The notes beneath the pieces were generated by a model, which worked only from the letters and a program-made list of their open reading frames with translations, searched no databases and was not told the origin of the DNA. Shown here one piece after another: positions 1-8,219 of a stretch of DNA of 64,000 bases. The stretch's first letter is position 1. Each line of letters opens with the position of its first letter. The position numbers were made by a program, and so were the translations under genes. Location: contig NZ_RBDY01000012.1 of assembly GCF_003626575.1 (NCBI RefSeq), positions 122,954-186,953 of the forward strand, written 5' to 3'. The DNA is from Streptomyces radicis. GTDB lineage: Bacteria; Actinomycetota; Actinomycetes; Streptomycetales; Streptomycetaceae.

Positions 1-81
1 CCTCCCGGTCACCCTAAGGGTCACCCGCGCGGCAGGGGCAACCGACTCGCCCGCCCGTGGCCCGTCTTCCTGGGGGCGCCC

Positions 82-1485
82 CTAGGCTCCCTGGGCCGCC
101 TCGCGGACCGCGCCAGCGACGGCGCCCGAGACCCGCTCGTTGAAGACGCTCGGCACGATGTAGTTGGCGTTCAGCTCGTCCTCGCCGACGACATCGGCGA
201 GCGCGCGGGCCGCGGCGAGCATCATCGCGCTGGTGACCGTGTGGGACTGCGCGTCGAGCAGGCCGCGGAAGACCCCGGGGAAGACCAGGACGTTGTTAAT
301 CTGGTTGGGGAAGTCGGAGCGCCCCGTGGCCACGACGGCGGCGGTCTGCCGGGCGATGGCCGGGTCGATCTCGGGATCCGGATTCGCGAGCGCGAAGACG
401 ATGGCGCGGTCCGCCATGGCCGCGACATCCGCGGCGTCCAGCACGTCGGGGGCCGAGACGCCGATGAAGACGTCGGCGCCCGCGACGGCCTCCTTGAGCG
501 TGCCGGTGATCCCCTCGGGGTTGGTGTTGTCCGCGATCCAGCGCAGCGGCGAATCGCCGTCCGCGCCCACGAGATCGGGGCGGCCCGCGTGCACGACGCC
601 GTGGATGTCGGCCACGACCGCGTGCTTGACGCCCGCGTCGATCAGCAGCTTGAGGATGGCCGTCCCGGCCGCGCCCGCGCCCGACATCACCACGCGCACC
701 GCGCCGAGTTCCTTGCCGACGACGCGCAACGCGTTGTGCAGGGCGGCCAGGACGACGATCGCGGTGCCGTGCTGGTCGTCGTGGAAGACCGGGATGTCGA
801 GCGCCTCGCGCAGCCTCGCCTCGATCTCGAAGCAGCGGGGCGCCGAGATGTCCTCGAGGTTGATCCCCGCGAACCCTGGCGCGATCGCCTTGACGATCTC
901 CACGATGGCGTCGGTGTCCTGGGTGTCGAGGCACAGCGGCCAGGCGTCGATGCCCGCGAACCGTTTGAACAGGGCCGCCTTGCCCTCCATCACGGGAAGC
1001 GCGGCGTGCGGCCCGATGTTGCCGAGGCCGAGGACCGCGGAGCCGTCGGTGACCACGGCCACGCTGTTGCGCTTGATGGTCAGGCGGCGGGCGTCCTCGG
1101 GGTGGGCCGCGATCTGCGTGCAGACGCGGGCGACGCCGGGGGTGTAAATCATGGACAAATCATCGCGATTGCGAATTGGGTGCTTCGATGTCATCTCGAT
1201 CTTTCCGCCGAGATGCATCAGGAATGTACGGTCCGAGACCTTGCCGAGCGCCACGCCCTCGATGCCGCGGAGCTTCTGGACGATCTCGTCGGCGTGCGCG
1301 GTGGAACTCGCCGCGATGGTGACGTCGATGCGCAGCTTCTCGTGCCCCGACGCCGTGACGTCGAGGCCGGTGACAGAGCCTCCGGACGACTCGACGACGG
1401 TCGTGAGCTGGCTCACCGCCGTGCCGCTCGCGGGGACTTCGAGCCTGACCGTCATCGAGTAGGAGACACTGGGCGCCGTTGCCAT
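82..1485 (-). CDS. NAD-dependent malic enzyme with N-terminal ACT-like domain
   Basis: Oxidative decarboxylation of malate to pyruvate in the cytoplasm, linking the TCA cycle to gluconeogenesis and lipid precursors. The 467-residue product has an ACT-like segment at about residues 8-85, then a malic-enzyme domain with IYTPGVARVC, EGKAALFKRF, NLEDISAPRCFEIE and DDQHGTA. The NAD-binding domain carries the glycine-rich VVMSGAGAAGTA and ends in a FALANPDPEI block. The start is an ATG with GAAGGAAG seven bases upstream. Family knowledge: Streptomyces has an NAD- and an NADP-linked malic enzyme, and the gene in this neighbourhood (SCO2951 type) is the NAD form. The ACT domain suggests allosteric control by a small ligand, which is inference. 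The gene lies downstream of the helicase gene on the same strand but is separated by 355 bases, so it probably has its own promoter. Confidence 0.95.
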   Translation of the reverse strand: MATAPSVSYSMTVRLEVPASGTAVSQLTTVVESSGGSVTGLDVTASGHEKLRIDVTIAASSTAHADEIVQKLRGIEGVALGKVSDRTFLMHLGGKIEMTSKHPIRNRDDLSMIYTPGVARVCTQIAAHPEDARRLTIKRNSVAVVTDGSAVLGLGNIGPHAALPVMEGKAALFKRFAGIDAWPLCLDTQDTDAIVEIVKAIAPGFAGINLEDISAPRCFEIEARLREALDIPVFHDDQHGTAIVVLAALHNALRVVGKELGAVRVVMSGAGAAGTAILKLLIDAGVKHAVVADIHGVVHAGRPDLVGADGDSPLRWIADNTNPEGITGTLKEAVAGADVFIGVSAPDVLDAADVAAMADRAIVFALANPDPEIDPAIARQTAAVVATGRSDFPNQINNVLVFPGVFRGLLDAQSHTVTSAMMLAAARALADVVGEDELNANYIVPSVFNERVSGAVAGAVREAAQGA

Positions 1486-1840
1486 GGGTCGACTTCCTTC
1501 ACTTTCCTGTTGCCGCCCCCCAAGTCGCTGTCACCTTACGAGAGCTCATCCCCCGGTGAAAGTCGGGACGGCCGACCGATATGACCGTAACAGGAAGGGC
1601 GGACGTGAGCCCTCGGGAAGCCGACGCGCGGACGGCGCCAGGACAACGCGCGGGCGAAGCGCGGGTGAGGAACGTGGGGGGATCCCGGGGGGGAAGTCAG
1701 AGGCACCGACCCGCCAGCTCGCCTCGCGGCAAGTGGTCGCTCGTAGCGACAATGGTTGGGCCCGGGGGCATGGAACGGGCCGGCGCCTTTTCAAGGCTAC
1801 CCCACTCACGCCGGAGGTCAACCGGCCGCAGACACGCTGG
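1486..1840. other. Intergenic region upstream of malic enzyme
   Basis: No convincing gene is seen in these 355 bases. The part next to the malic enzyme should hold its promoter. Two small inverted repeats are visible: GTCGCT-N3-AGCGAC at 1736-1750, and GGCCCG with CGGGCC around 1756-1782. Either could help end helicase transcription, but neither has a clear U-run. Confidence 0.4.
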
Positions 1841-4156
1841 TCAGGGCGCTCGCAGCGGCTCAGGAACGCCGTCGGGGCCCGGCTCGTCGGCCGGCGTGGA
1901 CAGCACGGTGAGCCGCTGGGTGGCCCGCGTCAGCGCCACGTAGAGCACACGGTGACCGGACGGCGACTCCCCGGCGATCTCGCCGGGGGCGACCACGAGC
2001 GTGGCGTCGTACTCCAGGCCCTTGACCTCCAGGCTGCCCAGCACGACAAGCCGCCCCAAGGCCTCGCCCGCCCCCGCGCCCGCGGGTGCGGCCAGCCAGC
2101 GGGCCGCCTCGGCGCGGCGGCCCATCGCGACCACGACGCCGACCGTGCCCTCGACCTCGGCGAGCAGCCGCTCGGCCTCCGCGCGCACCGCGCCGGGCAG
2201 CGCCTCGGGGGCGGGCACGGTGGTGAACCGGGGCGCGACCCCGGTCTCGCGCACCGCACGCGGGGGGCGCGCGCCAGGGACCGCGCGCTGGAGGACCCGG
2301 TCCGCGACTCGGGCGATCTCGGCGGGGTTGCGGTAGTTGACGGTCAGCTCGAACCGGCGGCGCGCGCGGCCGCGGAGCGCGGCGTCCCGCTCGGCGGCCG
2401 CCTCGTCGGGCGCGGGCCACGAGCTCTGGGCCGGGTCGCCCACCACGGTCCAGGTGGCGCTCCTGCCGCGCCGCCCGACCATGCGCCACTGCATGGGCGT
2501 GAGGTCCTGCGCCTCGTCCACGATGATGTGCGCGTAGTCCACGCGCTCCCCCTCGCGCTCCGGCGTCTCCCGGCGCGCGGACCGGCGCTCGGCGTAGGTC
2601 GTGAGCTCCTGGAGCCCGGTGAGCTGGTCCAACGGGTCCGCCTCGCGCGGCCTCGCGGGCCTGGCCGGGGTGCCGAGCAGCACGCGCAGCTCGTCGAGCA
2701 GCGCCACGTCGTGCGCCGAGAGCCCGGCCCCCGCCGGGGTGATCCGGCGCAGCGAACGGGCGACCTGCCGGATCTCGCGCGGCCGCAGCACCCGCCGCGC
2801 CCAGCGCCCGAGCCGCTGCTCGTCGCTCATCGCGGCGAGCACCTGGAGCGGGGTGACCTCGGGCCACCACGCGTCGAGGAAGTCGATGAACGCGTCCTCG
2901 GCGCCGATGTCATCGGTGAACGCCTCGCGCGCCTCCTCGGCCATCCCCGGGTCCTCGTACCGCCGGGCCGCGCCCGACGCGCGCCACAGGGCGTCGAGCA
3001 GCAGGCGGCGGGCGCGGGGGCGCAGCAGGTTGACGGGGGCCGTGCCGCCGAGGGCCTGCTGCCTGACGCGGGAGAGCGCCTCGCCGTCGAGCTCCACGCG
3101 CCTGCCGAACGCCACCACCCGGAGCCGCCCCGGGGCGCGCGCGGACTCCAACACGCCCCGCGCGGCCCGTTGCAGCACGCGCGCCATGGCGGCCGAGCCC
3201 TTGACCCTGGCGACGGCCTGGTCGTCGTAGGAGTCGGCCGACGCGCCCTCGACCAGGTCGCCGAGCGCCCTGATGGCCACCTGGCCCTCCTCGCCGAGCG
3301 AGGGCAGCACGCCCTCGGTGTAGGAGACGAGCAGCGGCGTCGGGCTGACCACCAGGATCCCGCCCGCGTAGCGCCGCCGGTCCTGGTACAGCAGATAGGC
3401 GGCGCGGTGCAGCGCGACGGCGGTCTTGCCCGTGCCCGGGCCCCCGGTGACCTCGGTCACGGAGACGGCGGGGGCGCGGATCACCTCGTCCTGCTCGGCC
3501 TGGATGGAGGCGACGATGTCGGTCATGCGGTGCCCGCGGGCCCGCCCGAGGGCGGCCATCAGCGCGCCGTCGCCGACCACGGGCAGCTCGTGCCCCTCGC
3601 TCAGCACGCGCAGCTCGGGGCGGAGCAGGTCGTCCTCGACGCCGAGCACCTGGCGCCCCTTGCTGCGGATCACGCGCCGGCGCACGACCCGCCCGGGGGC
3701 GACGGGGGTGGCGCGGTAGAACGGGGCGGCCGCGGGCGCGCGCCAGTCGATGACCAGCGGGACATAGTCGGCGTCGAGCACGCCGAGGCGGCCGATGTGC
3801 AGCGTTTCGGCGATCTCGGCGGTGGGGTCGCCCCCGGGCGTCTCGGTGACGGCGTCGTCGGCCGGCTCGACGGAGGTGGTGGCGCCGTCGGGGCCGCGCT
3901 CGCCGTCCTTGCCCGCGAGCAGGTCGATGCGGCCGAAGAGGAAGTCCTCGAACTCGTTGTTGAGGCGTGACAGATGGAGCCCGGCGCGGAAGACCTGCGC
4001 GTCACGCTCCGCCAGCGCGCCCGGCGTGCCGACCTGGACGCGGCGCGCCGCGTCCGCCATGAGGTACTCGGCCTCGTGGATCTTCTCGGTCAGCCGCCGG
4101 TACACCGCGTCAAGGTGCCGCTGCTCGTCACGGATCTCCCGTTCCCGCACGTCCAA
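1841..4156 (-). CDS. HelD/HelR-type superfamily 1 helicase-like ATPase
   Basis: Probable RNA-polymerase-associated SF1 ATPase of the actinobacterial HelD class. Members remove or recycle RNA polymerase, and the HelR subgroup displaces rifamycins from it. About 771 residues: an N-terminal coiled arm rich in charged residues, the HelD signature IGRLGVLDADYVPLVIDWRAP-like block (shorter stretches IGRLGVLDADY and IDWRAP are clear), Walker A GGPGTGKTAVALHR, Walker B VDEAQDLTPMQW, and C-terminal VKGLEYDATLVV and YVALTRA motifs. The start is uncertain: TTG at 4156 has AGGGGG nine bases upstream, GTG at 4150 has GAGG eight bases upstream, and a longer TTG frame begins at 4213. I see no obvious rifamycin-associated element in the short gap to nnaR, so a drug-resistance role is inference from the family only. 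Confidence 0.85.
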   Translation of the reverse strand: MDVREREIRDEQRHLDAVYRRLTEKIHEAEYLMADAARRVQVGTPGALAERDAQVFRAGLHLSRLNNEFEDFLFGRIDLLAGKDGERGPDGATTSVEPADDAVTETPGGDPTAEIAETLHIGRLGVLDADYVPLVIDWRAPAAAPFYRATPVAPGRVVRRRVIRSKGRQVLGVEDDLLRPELRVLSEGHELPVVGDGALMAALGRARGHRMTDIVASIQAEQDEVIRAPAVSVTEVTGGPGTGKTAVALHRAAYLLYQDRRRYAGGILVVSPTPLLVSYTEGVLPSLGEEGQVAIRALGDLVEGASADSYDDQAVARVKGSAAMARVLQRAARGVLESARAPGRLRVVAFGRRVELDGEALSRVRQQALGGTAPVNLLRPRARRLLLDALWRASGAARRYEDPGMAEEAREAFTDDIGAEDAFIDFLDAWWPEVTPLQVLAAMSDEQRLGRWARRVLRPREIRQVARSLRRITPAGAGLSAHDVALLDELRVLLGTPARPARPREADPLDQLTGLQELTTYAERRSARRETPEREGERVDYAHIIVDEAQDLTPMQWRMVGRRGRSATWTVVGDPAQSSWPAPDEAAAERDAALRGRARRRFELTVNYRNPAEIARVADRVLQRAVPGARPPRAVRETGVAPRFTTVPAPEALPGAVRAEAERLLAEVEGTVGVVVAMGRRAEAARWLAAPAGAGAGEALGRLVVLGSLEVKGLEYDATLVVAPGEIAGESPSGHRVLYVALTRATQRLTVLSTPADEPGPDGVPEPLRAP

Positions 4157-4195
4157 CGCCTCGGACCCCCTTCGTCCCTGTCCACTTCGGCAGCG

Positions 4196-4222
4196 GTCCA
4201 CCGTAGTCGACAACCGGCGGAC
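4196..4222. promoter_or_regulatory. Inverted repeat upstream of the HelD-like gene
   Basis: An 8-base imperfect inverted repeat, GTCCACCG with CGGCGGAC, separated by 11 bases, lies between the nnaR stop codon and the helicase start. It could be an operator or a weak terminator for nnaR. There is no U-run, so the role is undecided. Confidence 0.3.
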
Positions 4223-4242
4223 ACGCGCGGGTCAGGGCGGGG

Positions 4243-5382
4243 TCACTCACCGTACTTCGCGCTGTCGAGGGCCGGGTCGAGGGCGAGCCGGTAGCCGCGC
4301 TTGACGACCGTCTGGATCATGGCCGGGGCGCCGAGTGCCGTGCGCAGGCGGGCCATCGCGGTCTCGACGGCGTGTTCGTCGCGGCCCGCACCCGGGAGCG
4401 CGCGCAGCAGCTCCGCGCGCGGGACGACCCAGCCGGGGCGGCGGGCCAGGGCGCGCAGCAGCGCCATGCCCGCGGGGGGCACGGGGCGCAGCCGCTCGTC
4501 CACGACGACCGCGTGGCCACGGATCTCGAGGCGGCGCCTGGCCACGAGCAACGGCTGGGCGCGGGCGGGCAGCTCGTTGCAGAGCAGCTGGACGAGCGGG
4601 CCGAGCCTGAAGCGCTCAGGCTGGCGGGTGGGCACGTCGTGGGCCTGGAGCGGCAGCGCGGTCACCGGGCCGACGCACGCGGCGAGCACGCGGTGGCGGA
4701 ACGCGGCGAGCAGCGGCTCGGTCAGGTCGCGCTCCCCGGCCCGGCGCAGCAGGGACGCGGCGGCGGGCGCGCTCGTGAACGTGACGGCGTCGAGGCCCCC
4801 GGCGAGCACGGTGTCGACCAGCCGGTCCACCGGGCCGATGTCCACGGGCGGCATCCAGCGGTAGACGGGCACGTCCACGACCTCGGCGCCCGCCTCGCGC
4901 AGCGACTCGATGAAGCCGGGCAGCGGCTCGCCGTGCAGCTGGAGCGCGATCCTGGTGCCGCGCACGCCCTCGTCGAGCAGGCGCTGGAGCACCTCGGCCA
5001 TGGACTCGGACGCGGGCGACCACTCCTCGGTCAGCCCGGCGGCGCGTACCGCGCCGCGCACCTTGGGGCCCCTGGCCAGCAGCCGGGCGCCGCCGAGGGT
5101 GCCGAGCAGCTCCTCGCCGACGCCCCAGCCGTCGGCGGCCGCGACCCAGCCGCGGAACCCGATGGCCGTGGTGGCCACCACCACGTCGGGCGCGGCGTCG
5201 ATCAACGCCCGGGTGGCGGCGAGCAGTTCCTCGTCGTCCGCCAGGGGCACGATGCGCAGCGCCGGCGCGTGCTGCACCTCCGCGCCCCGGCGGCGCAGCA
5301 GCGCGGTCAGCTCGTCGGCGCGCCGCGCGGCGGTGACGCCCACGGCGAACCCGTCGAGTGGCCTGATCTCCGATGCGCCCAT
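4243..5382 (-). CDS. nnaR: NnaR-like nitrate regulator: HemD-like domain fused to winged helix
   Basis: The 379-residue protein joins a uroporphyrinogen-III-synthase-like domain (about residues 8-255) to a C-terminal OmpR/PhoB-type winged helix (about 280-375, with LLRALARRPGWVV, DEHAVETAMARLR and VVKRGYRLAL). Family knowledge: this architecture is NnaR of Streptomyces and Mycobacterium (SCO2958), which works with GlnR to control nitrate/nitrite assimilation genes. It probably senses rather than makes a tetrapyrrole, since the biosynthetic HemD is encoded elsewhere in these genomes. Location immediately downstream of narK on the same strand, as in S. coelicolor, supports the call. The ATG start at 5382 is preceded by GGGAG. 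Sensing of a haem-like ligand is inference. Confidence 0.88.
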   Translation of the reverse strand: MGASEIRPLDGFAVGVTAARRADELTALLRRRGAEVQHAPALRIVPLADDEELLAATRALIDAAPDVVVATTAIGFRGWVAAADGWGVGEELLGTLGGARLLARGPKVRGAVRAAGLTEEWSPASESMAEVLQRLLDEGVRGTRIALQLHGEPLPGFIESLREAGAEVVDVPVYRWMPPVDIGPVDRLVDTVLAGGLDAVTFTSAPAAASLLRRAGERDLTEPLLAAFRHRVLAACVGPVTALPLQAHDVPTRQPERFRLGPLVQLLCNELPARAQPLLVARRRLEIRGHAVVVDERLRPVPPAGMALLRALARRPGWVVPRAELLRALPGAGRDEHAVETAMARLRTALGAPAMIQTVVKRGYRLALDPALDSAKYGE

Positions 5383-5522
5383 CCGCTCCCGCCCGTGCCT
5401 GTGCCGTGTCCCTGCGGCCCGTCCCCGGTGCCCGTCTCCCGCGCCCTCCCCGTGGGGTGGCCCGGTGCCGAGACTGTCAACGGGGCGTGTCGGCCCTGGG
5501 GCTCGCCGGTTTCCCCGGCGTT

Positions 5523-5550
5523 ACGCGCCCGGCTCCCGCGCCGGGCGCGT
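5523..5550 (-). terminator. Hairpin terminator after narK
   Basis: A perfect 11-base inverted repeat (ACGCGCCCGGC and its complement) with a 6-base loop lies 10 bases beyond the narK stop codon. No U-run follows, which is common for actinobacterial intrinsic terminators. Confidence 0.6.
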
Positions 5551-5560
5551 GGCGCCGCGC

Positions 5561-6988
5561 TCACACCCCGGCGTAGGCGTGTTGCTCCCTGGCGTCGCGG
5601 GGTGAGGCCGCCGCCGGTGCGCCACCGCCGCCGGTCCCTGGCGCGCGCCGCAGGTATACGGCCCAGGTGACCAGGGAGCAGGCGGCGTAGAAGCCGAGGA
5701 ACGCGACGAACGCCGCCGTTCCGGAGCCCGTGGACTGGAACGACTGCCGGAAGGCGAGGTTGATGCCCAGGCCGCCGAGCGCGCCGACCGCGCCGATGAG
5801 CCCGATGGCCGCGCCGGAGAGGCGGCGGCCCCACGCGGCCGCCGCCTCGCCCGTGAGCCCCCGCGCCCGCGCCTTGGCCTGGTAGATGCCGGGGATCATC
5901 TTGTAGGTGGAGCCGTTGCCCAGGCCGCTGAGCGCGAAGAGGGCGATGAAGCCCACGAGGAAGACCGCGAGCGAGCCGCTGACCGAGGCCGCGATCACCA
6001 CGCCCGTGGCCCCCGCCATCCCCGCGAACGTCAGCAGCGTGATCCGCGCGCCACCCCAGCGGTCCGCCCACGAGCCGCCGAGCGGCCGGATCAGCGACCC
6101 GAGCAGCGGCCCGATGAACGTGACGGCCGCGGCCTGGAGCGGGGTGCGGTCGAACTCGTTCTGGAGGACGAGCCCGAACGCGAAGCTGTAGCCGATGAAC
6201 GAGCCGAACGTGCCGATGTAGAGGAACGACATGATCCAGGTGTGCCCGTCCCGCACCGACTCGCGGGCGGCGCCGGTGTCGTTGGTCACCGGGCCGAGGT
6301 TGTCCATGTACCGCCAGGCCAACACGGCGGCGAGCACGATCAGCGGGGCGTAGGCCGCGAGCAGCACGCGGGGGTGCCCCTCGCCCGCGGTGGCGATGAC
6401 CAGCAGGCCGACGAGCTGGACGACGGGCACGCCGATGTTGCCGCCGCCCGCGTTGAGGCCGAGGGCCCAGCCCTTGCGGCGCAGCGGGAAGAAGGAGTTG
6501 ATGTTGGTCATGGACGAGGCGAAGTTGCCGCCGCCGACGCCGGTGAGGACCGCGACGAGCAGGAACGTCCCGTAGGACGTGCCGGGTTCCATCACCAGCC
6601 ACGCGGCGACGGTGGGCAGGAGCAGCATCGAGGCGGACACGACCGTCCAGTTGCGGCCGCCGAAGCGCGCCACGGCGAACGTGTAGGGCACCCGCACCAG
6701 CGCGCCGACCAGCGTGGCGACCGAGACCAGGAAGAACTTCCCCGCCGCGTCCACCCCGTACTCGGGGCCCATGAAGAGGACGAGCACCGACCACAGGGTC
6801 CAAATGGAGAACCCGATGTGCTCGGCCACGATGGACAGGACGAGGTTGCGGCGGGCGACGCGTTCGCCCGTGGTGCGCCAGAAGTCCTCGTCCTCCGGGT
6901 CCCACGCGTCGATCCAGCGCCCCCCTCGGCGGGTGGCCGCGGGCGTGGCCGCCGCGATCTCGGCTGCTGCGGGCTCGGGCATCGGCAT
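5561..6988 (-). CDS. narK: Nitrate/nitrite transporter NarK (MFS)
   Basis: A 475-residue major facilitator with about 12 hydrophobic segments after a roughly 55-residue polar N-terminus (WIDAWDPEDEDFWR). Both nitrate signature motifs of the NNP family are present: GVGGGNFASSMTNIN near residue 150 and LGLNAGGGNIGVP near residue 180. It imports nitrate and/or exports nitrite across the membrane. The ATG start has GGAGG five to six bases upstream. The gene lies just upstream of nnaR on the same strand, as in S. coelicolor. The upstream region has a GTCAC element (7066-7062) and a GAAAC element (7045-7041) on the minus strand, similar to GlnR half-sites but not at canonical spacing, so GlnR control is only suggested. 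Confidence 0.93.
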   Translation of the reverse strand: MPMPEPAAAEIAAATPAATRRGGRWIDAWDPEDEDFWRTTGERVARRNLVLSIVAEHIGFSIWTLWSVLVLFMGPEYGVDAAGKFFLVSVATLVGALVRVPYTFAVARFGGRNWTVVSASMLLLPTVAAWLVMEPGTSYGTFLLVAVLTGVGGGNFASSMTNINSFFPLRRKGWALGLNAGGGNIGVPVVQLVGLLVIATAGEGHPRVLLAAYAPLIVLAAVLAWRYMDNLGPVTNDTGAARESVRDGHTWIMSFLYIGTFGSFIGYSFAFGLVLQNEFDRTPLQAAAVTFIGPLLGSLIRPLGGSWADRWGGARITLLTFAGMAGATGVVIAASVSGSLAVFLVGFIALFALSGLGNGSTYKMIPGIYQAKARARGLTGEAAAAWGRRLSGAAIGLIGAVGALGGLGINLAFRQSFQSTGSGTAAFVAFLGFYAACSLVTWAVYLRRAPGTGGGGAPAAASPRDAREQHAYAGV

Positions 6989-7177
6989 GGCGCCTCCAGC
7001 GGGGTCGGTTGGCCATCCCGCCCGACGGTAGGCAGGCCGCGTTTCCTTCCCGTGGCGGCAGGTGACACCGACGCAACCTCGCCCTCACCCGGGCCCTGAC
7101 CCCACCGTGAGCGCAGCGCGCCGACGCGTCGAGCCGGGGGAGCACCGCATCCGACGGGCACCGGCCGGTCCCCGAAG

Positions 7178-7191
7178 CCCGCCCGGGCGGG
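7178..7191 (-). terminator. GC palindrome after the DUF1015 gene
   Basis: A perfect 14-base palindrome, CCCGCCCGGGCGGG, begins two bases past the DUF1015 stop codon. It may end the peptide/ATP-grasp/DUF1015 transcript before narK. There is no loop beyond the palindrome centre and no U-run, so support is modest. Confidence 0.35.
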
Positions 7192-7193
7192 GC

Positions 7194-8219
7194 CTAGCGC
7201 TGCCAGCCGCCCTCGGCGACCGGCACGGGTCCCAGGCTCGTGCTCTTGGCGGGCATCCCCGCCCCGCTCGCCGCGCCCGCCCAGATCTGGTCCCAGGTCG
7301 GCGGCGGCAGGATCAGCCCCACCTCGCCCGGGCCAGGGACGCTGCTGGTGTAGCGGGGCGCGGGCTCGATGCCCTGGTCCTCGCACAGCGCGGGGATCAG
7401 CACATGGTCGCTGATCGCCGCGGGCAGCTCGACCCACTCCGCGGGAACGGACCGCAGCCGCCCGGCCATCGCCGCGGGCGAGATCTCGGAGAGCCCCCAG
7501 GTCTGGCCGCCGCCGGTCAGCAGGAACGTTCCTGGGCGCGGCACGCGCTGCGCCCCCGGCGGGTGGGCGTGCACGCGGGCGATCCGGGCGGCGGCGCGCA
7601 CCGCGCGGTCGATGTCGAGCCCGGGCAGCACGCGGTGGGTGGCCGACAGCGTCAAGGGGTAACGCCGGTGGTCGACCACGAGCGCGAGCAGCCGGTCGGC
7701 CACCGCCCCGGGGTGCGCCCGGTGCAGGCGGCGGGCGGCCTCGAGCCTGTGGTGCCCGTCGGCGAGCAGCACGGGAGCGAGCGCCGGGGGGTCGGCGGTC
7801 CACGACGCGGCGCAGGCCCACAGGCGTTGGACGCCGCCCTCGGGGGTGGCGAGCTCCTGGTCGGCCGGGCCGCGCGTGGTCTCGTCGATGCACCGCTGGA
7901 ACGTGGTGAGGTCGGGCGCGGCGAGCAGCAACGGCTCGATCACGCCGCCGCGTTGCCGCAGCAGCCTGGCCTGGACGCGCACGTCCGACTCGCCGACCTG
8001 CTGCCTGCGCAGCACGTGACCGGTCTCGACGCCGTCCAGGCTCAGGGCACCGATGACGCCGCGCTGCTGGATGTCGCCCGCGGCGTCGCGGCGTTCGAGC
8101 ACGTAGTAGCTGGCGCGGCCCAGGGGTTGGGCGAGCACGCCGTGGAAGGGAAGGAGAAGGTCTGTCCGTGGGGCCGGGGTCCCCGGGGGGACCAACGCGG
8201 GGAACAGGTCAGGCAGCAG
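7194..8219 (-). CDS. Shortened DUF1015-family protein with probable CTG start
   Basis: DUF1015 family, cytoplasmic, function unknown; about 341 residues from the chosen start. Family hallmarks are LLADGHHRLEAAR in the middle and MPAKSTSLGPVP near the C-terminus (compare the usual MPPKST). Family members are normally near 400 residues and begin with an N-terminal block that appears to be missing here. The frame overlaps the end of the ATP-grasp gene by 11 bases. No ATG or GTG has a ribosome site; CTG at 8219 sits 4-9 bases after a strong AAGGAGGAGG, so I chose it. Alternatives are TTG 8249, TTG 8195 and GTG 8138, all without ribosome sites. The overlap implies translational coupling to the ATP-grasp gene and a shared task. 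Confidence 0.75.
   Translation of the reverse strand: MLPDLFPALVPPGTPAPRTDLLLPFHGVLAQPLGRASYYVLERRDAAGDIQQRGVIGALSLDGVETGHVLRRQQVGESDVRVQARLLRQRGGVIEPLLLAAPDLTTFQRCIDETTRGPADQELATPEGGVQRLWACAASWTADPPALAPVLLADGHHRLEAARRLHRAHPGAVADRLLALVVDHRRYPLTLSATHRVLPGLDIDRAVRAAARIARVHAHPPGAQRVPRPGTFLLTGGGQTWGLSEISPAAMAGRLRSVPAEWVELPAAISDHVLIPALCEDQGIEPAPRYTSSVPGPGEVGLILPPPTWDQIWAGAASGAGMPAKSTSLGPVPVAEGGWQR

Noticed and set aside
7..26. GGTCACCC direct repeat at the window edge
   Set aside because: Two short copies with a four-base spacer; not palindromic, no gene context visible beyond the window.
1484..3970. An 828-codon + strand frame opposite the HelD-like gene
   Set aside because: Antisense shadow with biased Arg/Gly/His composition.
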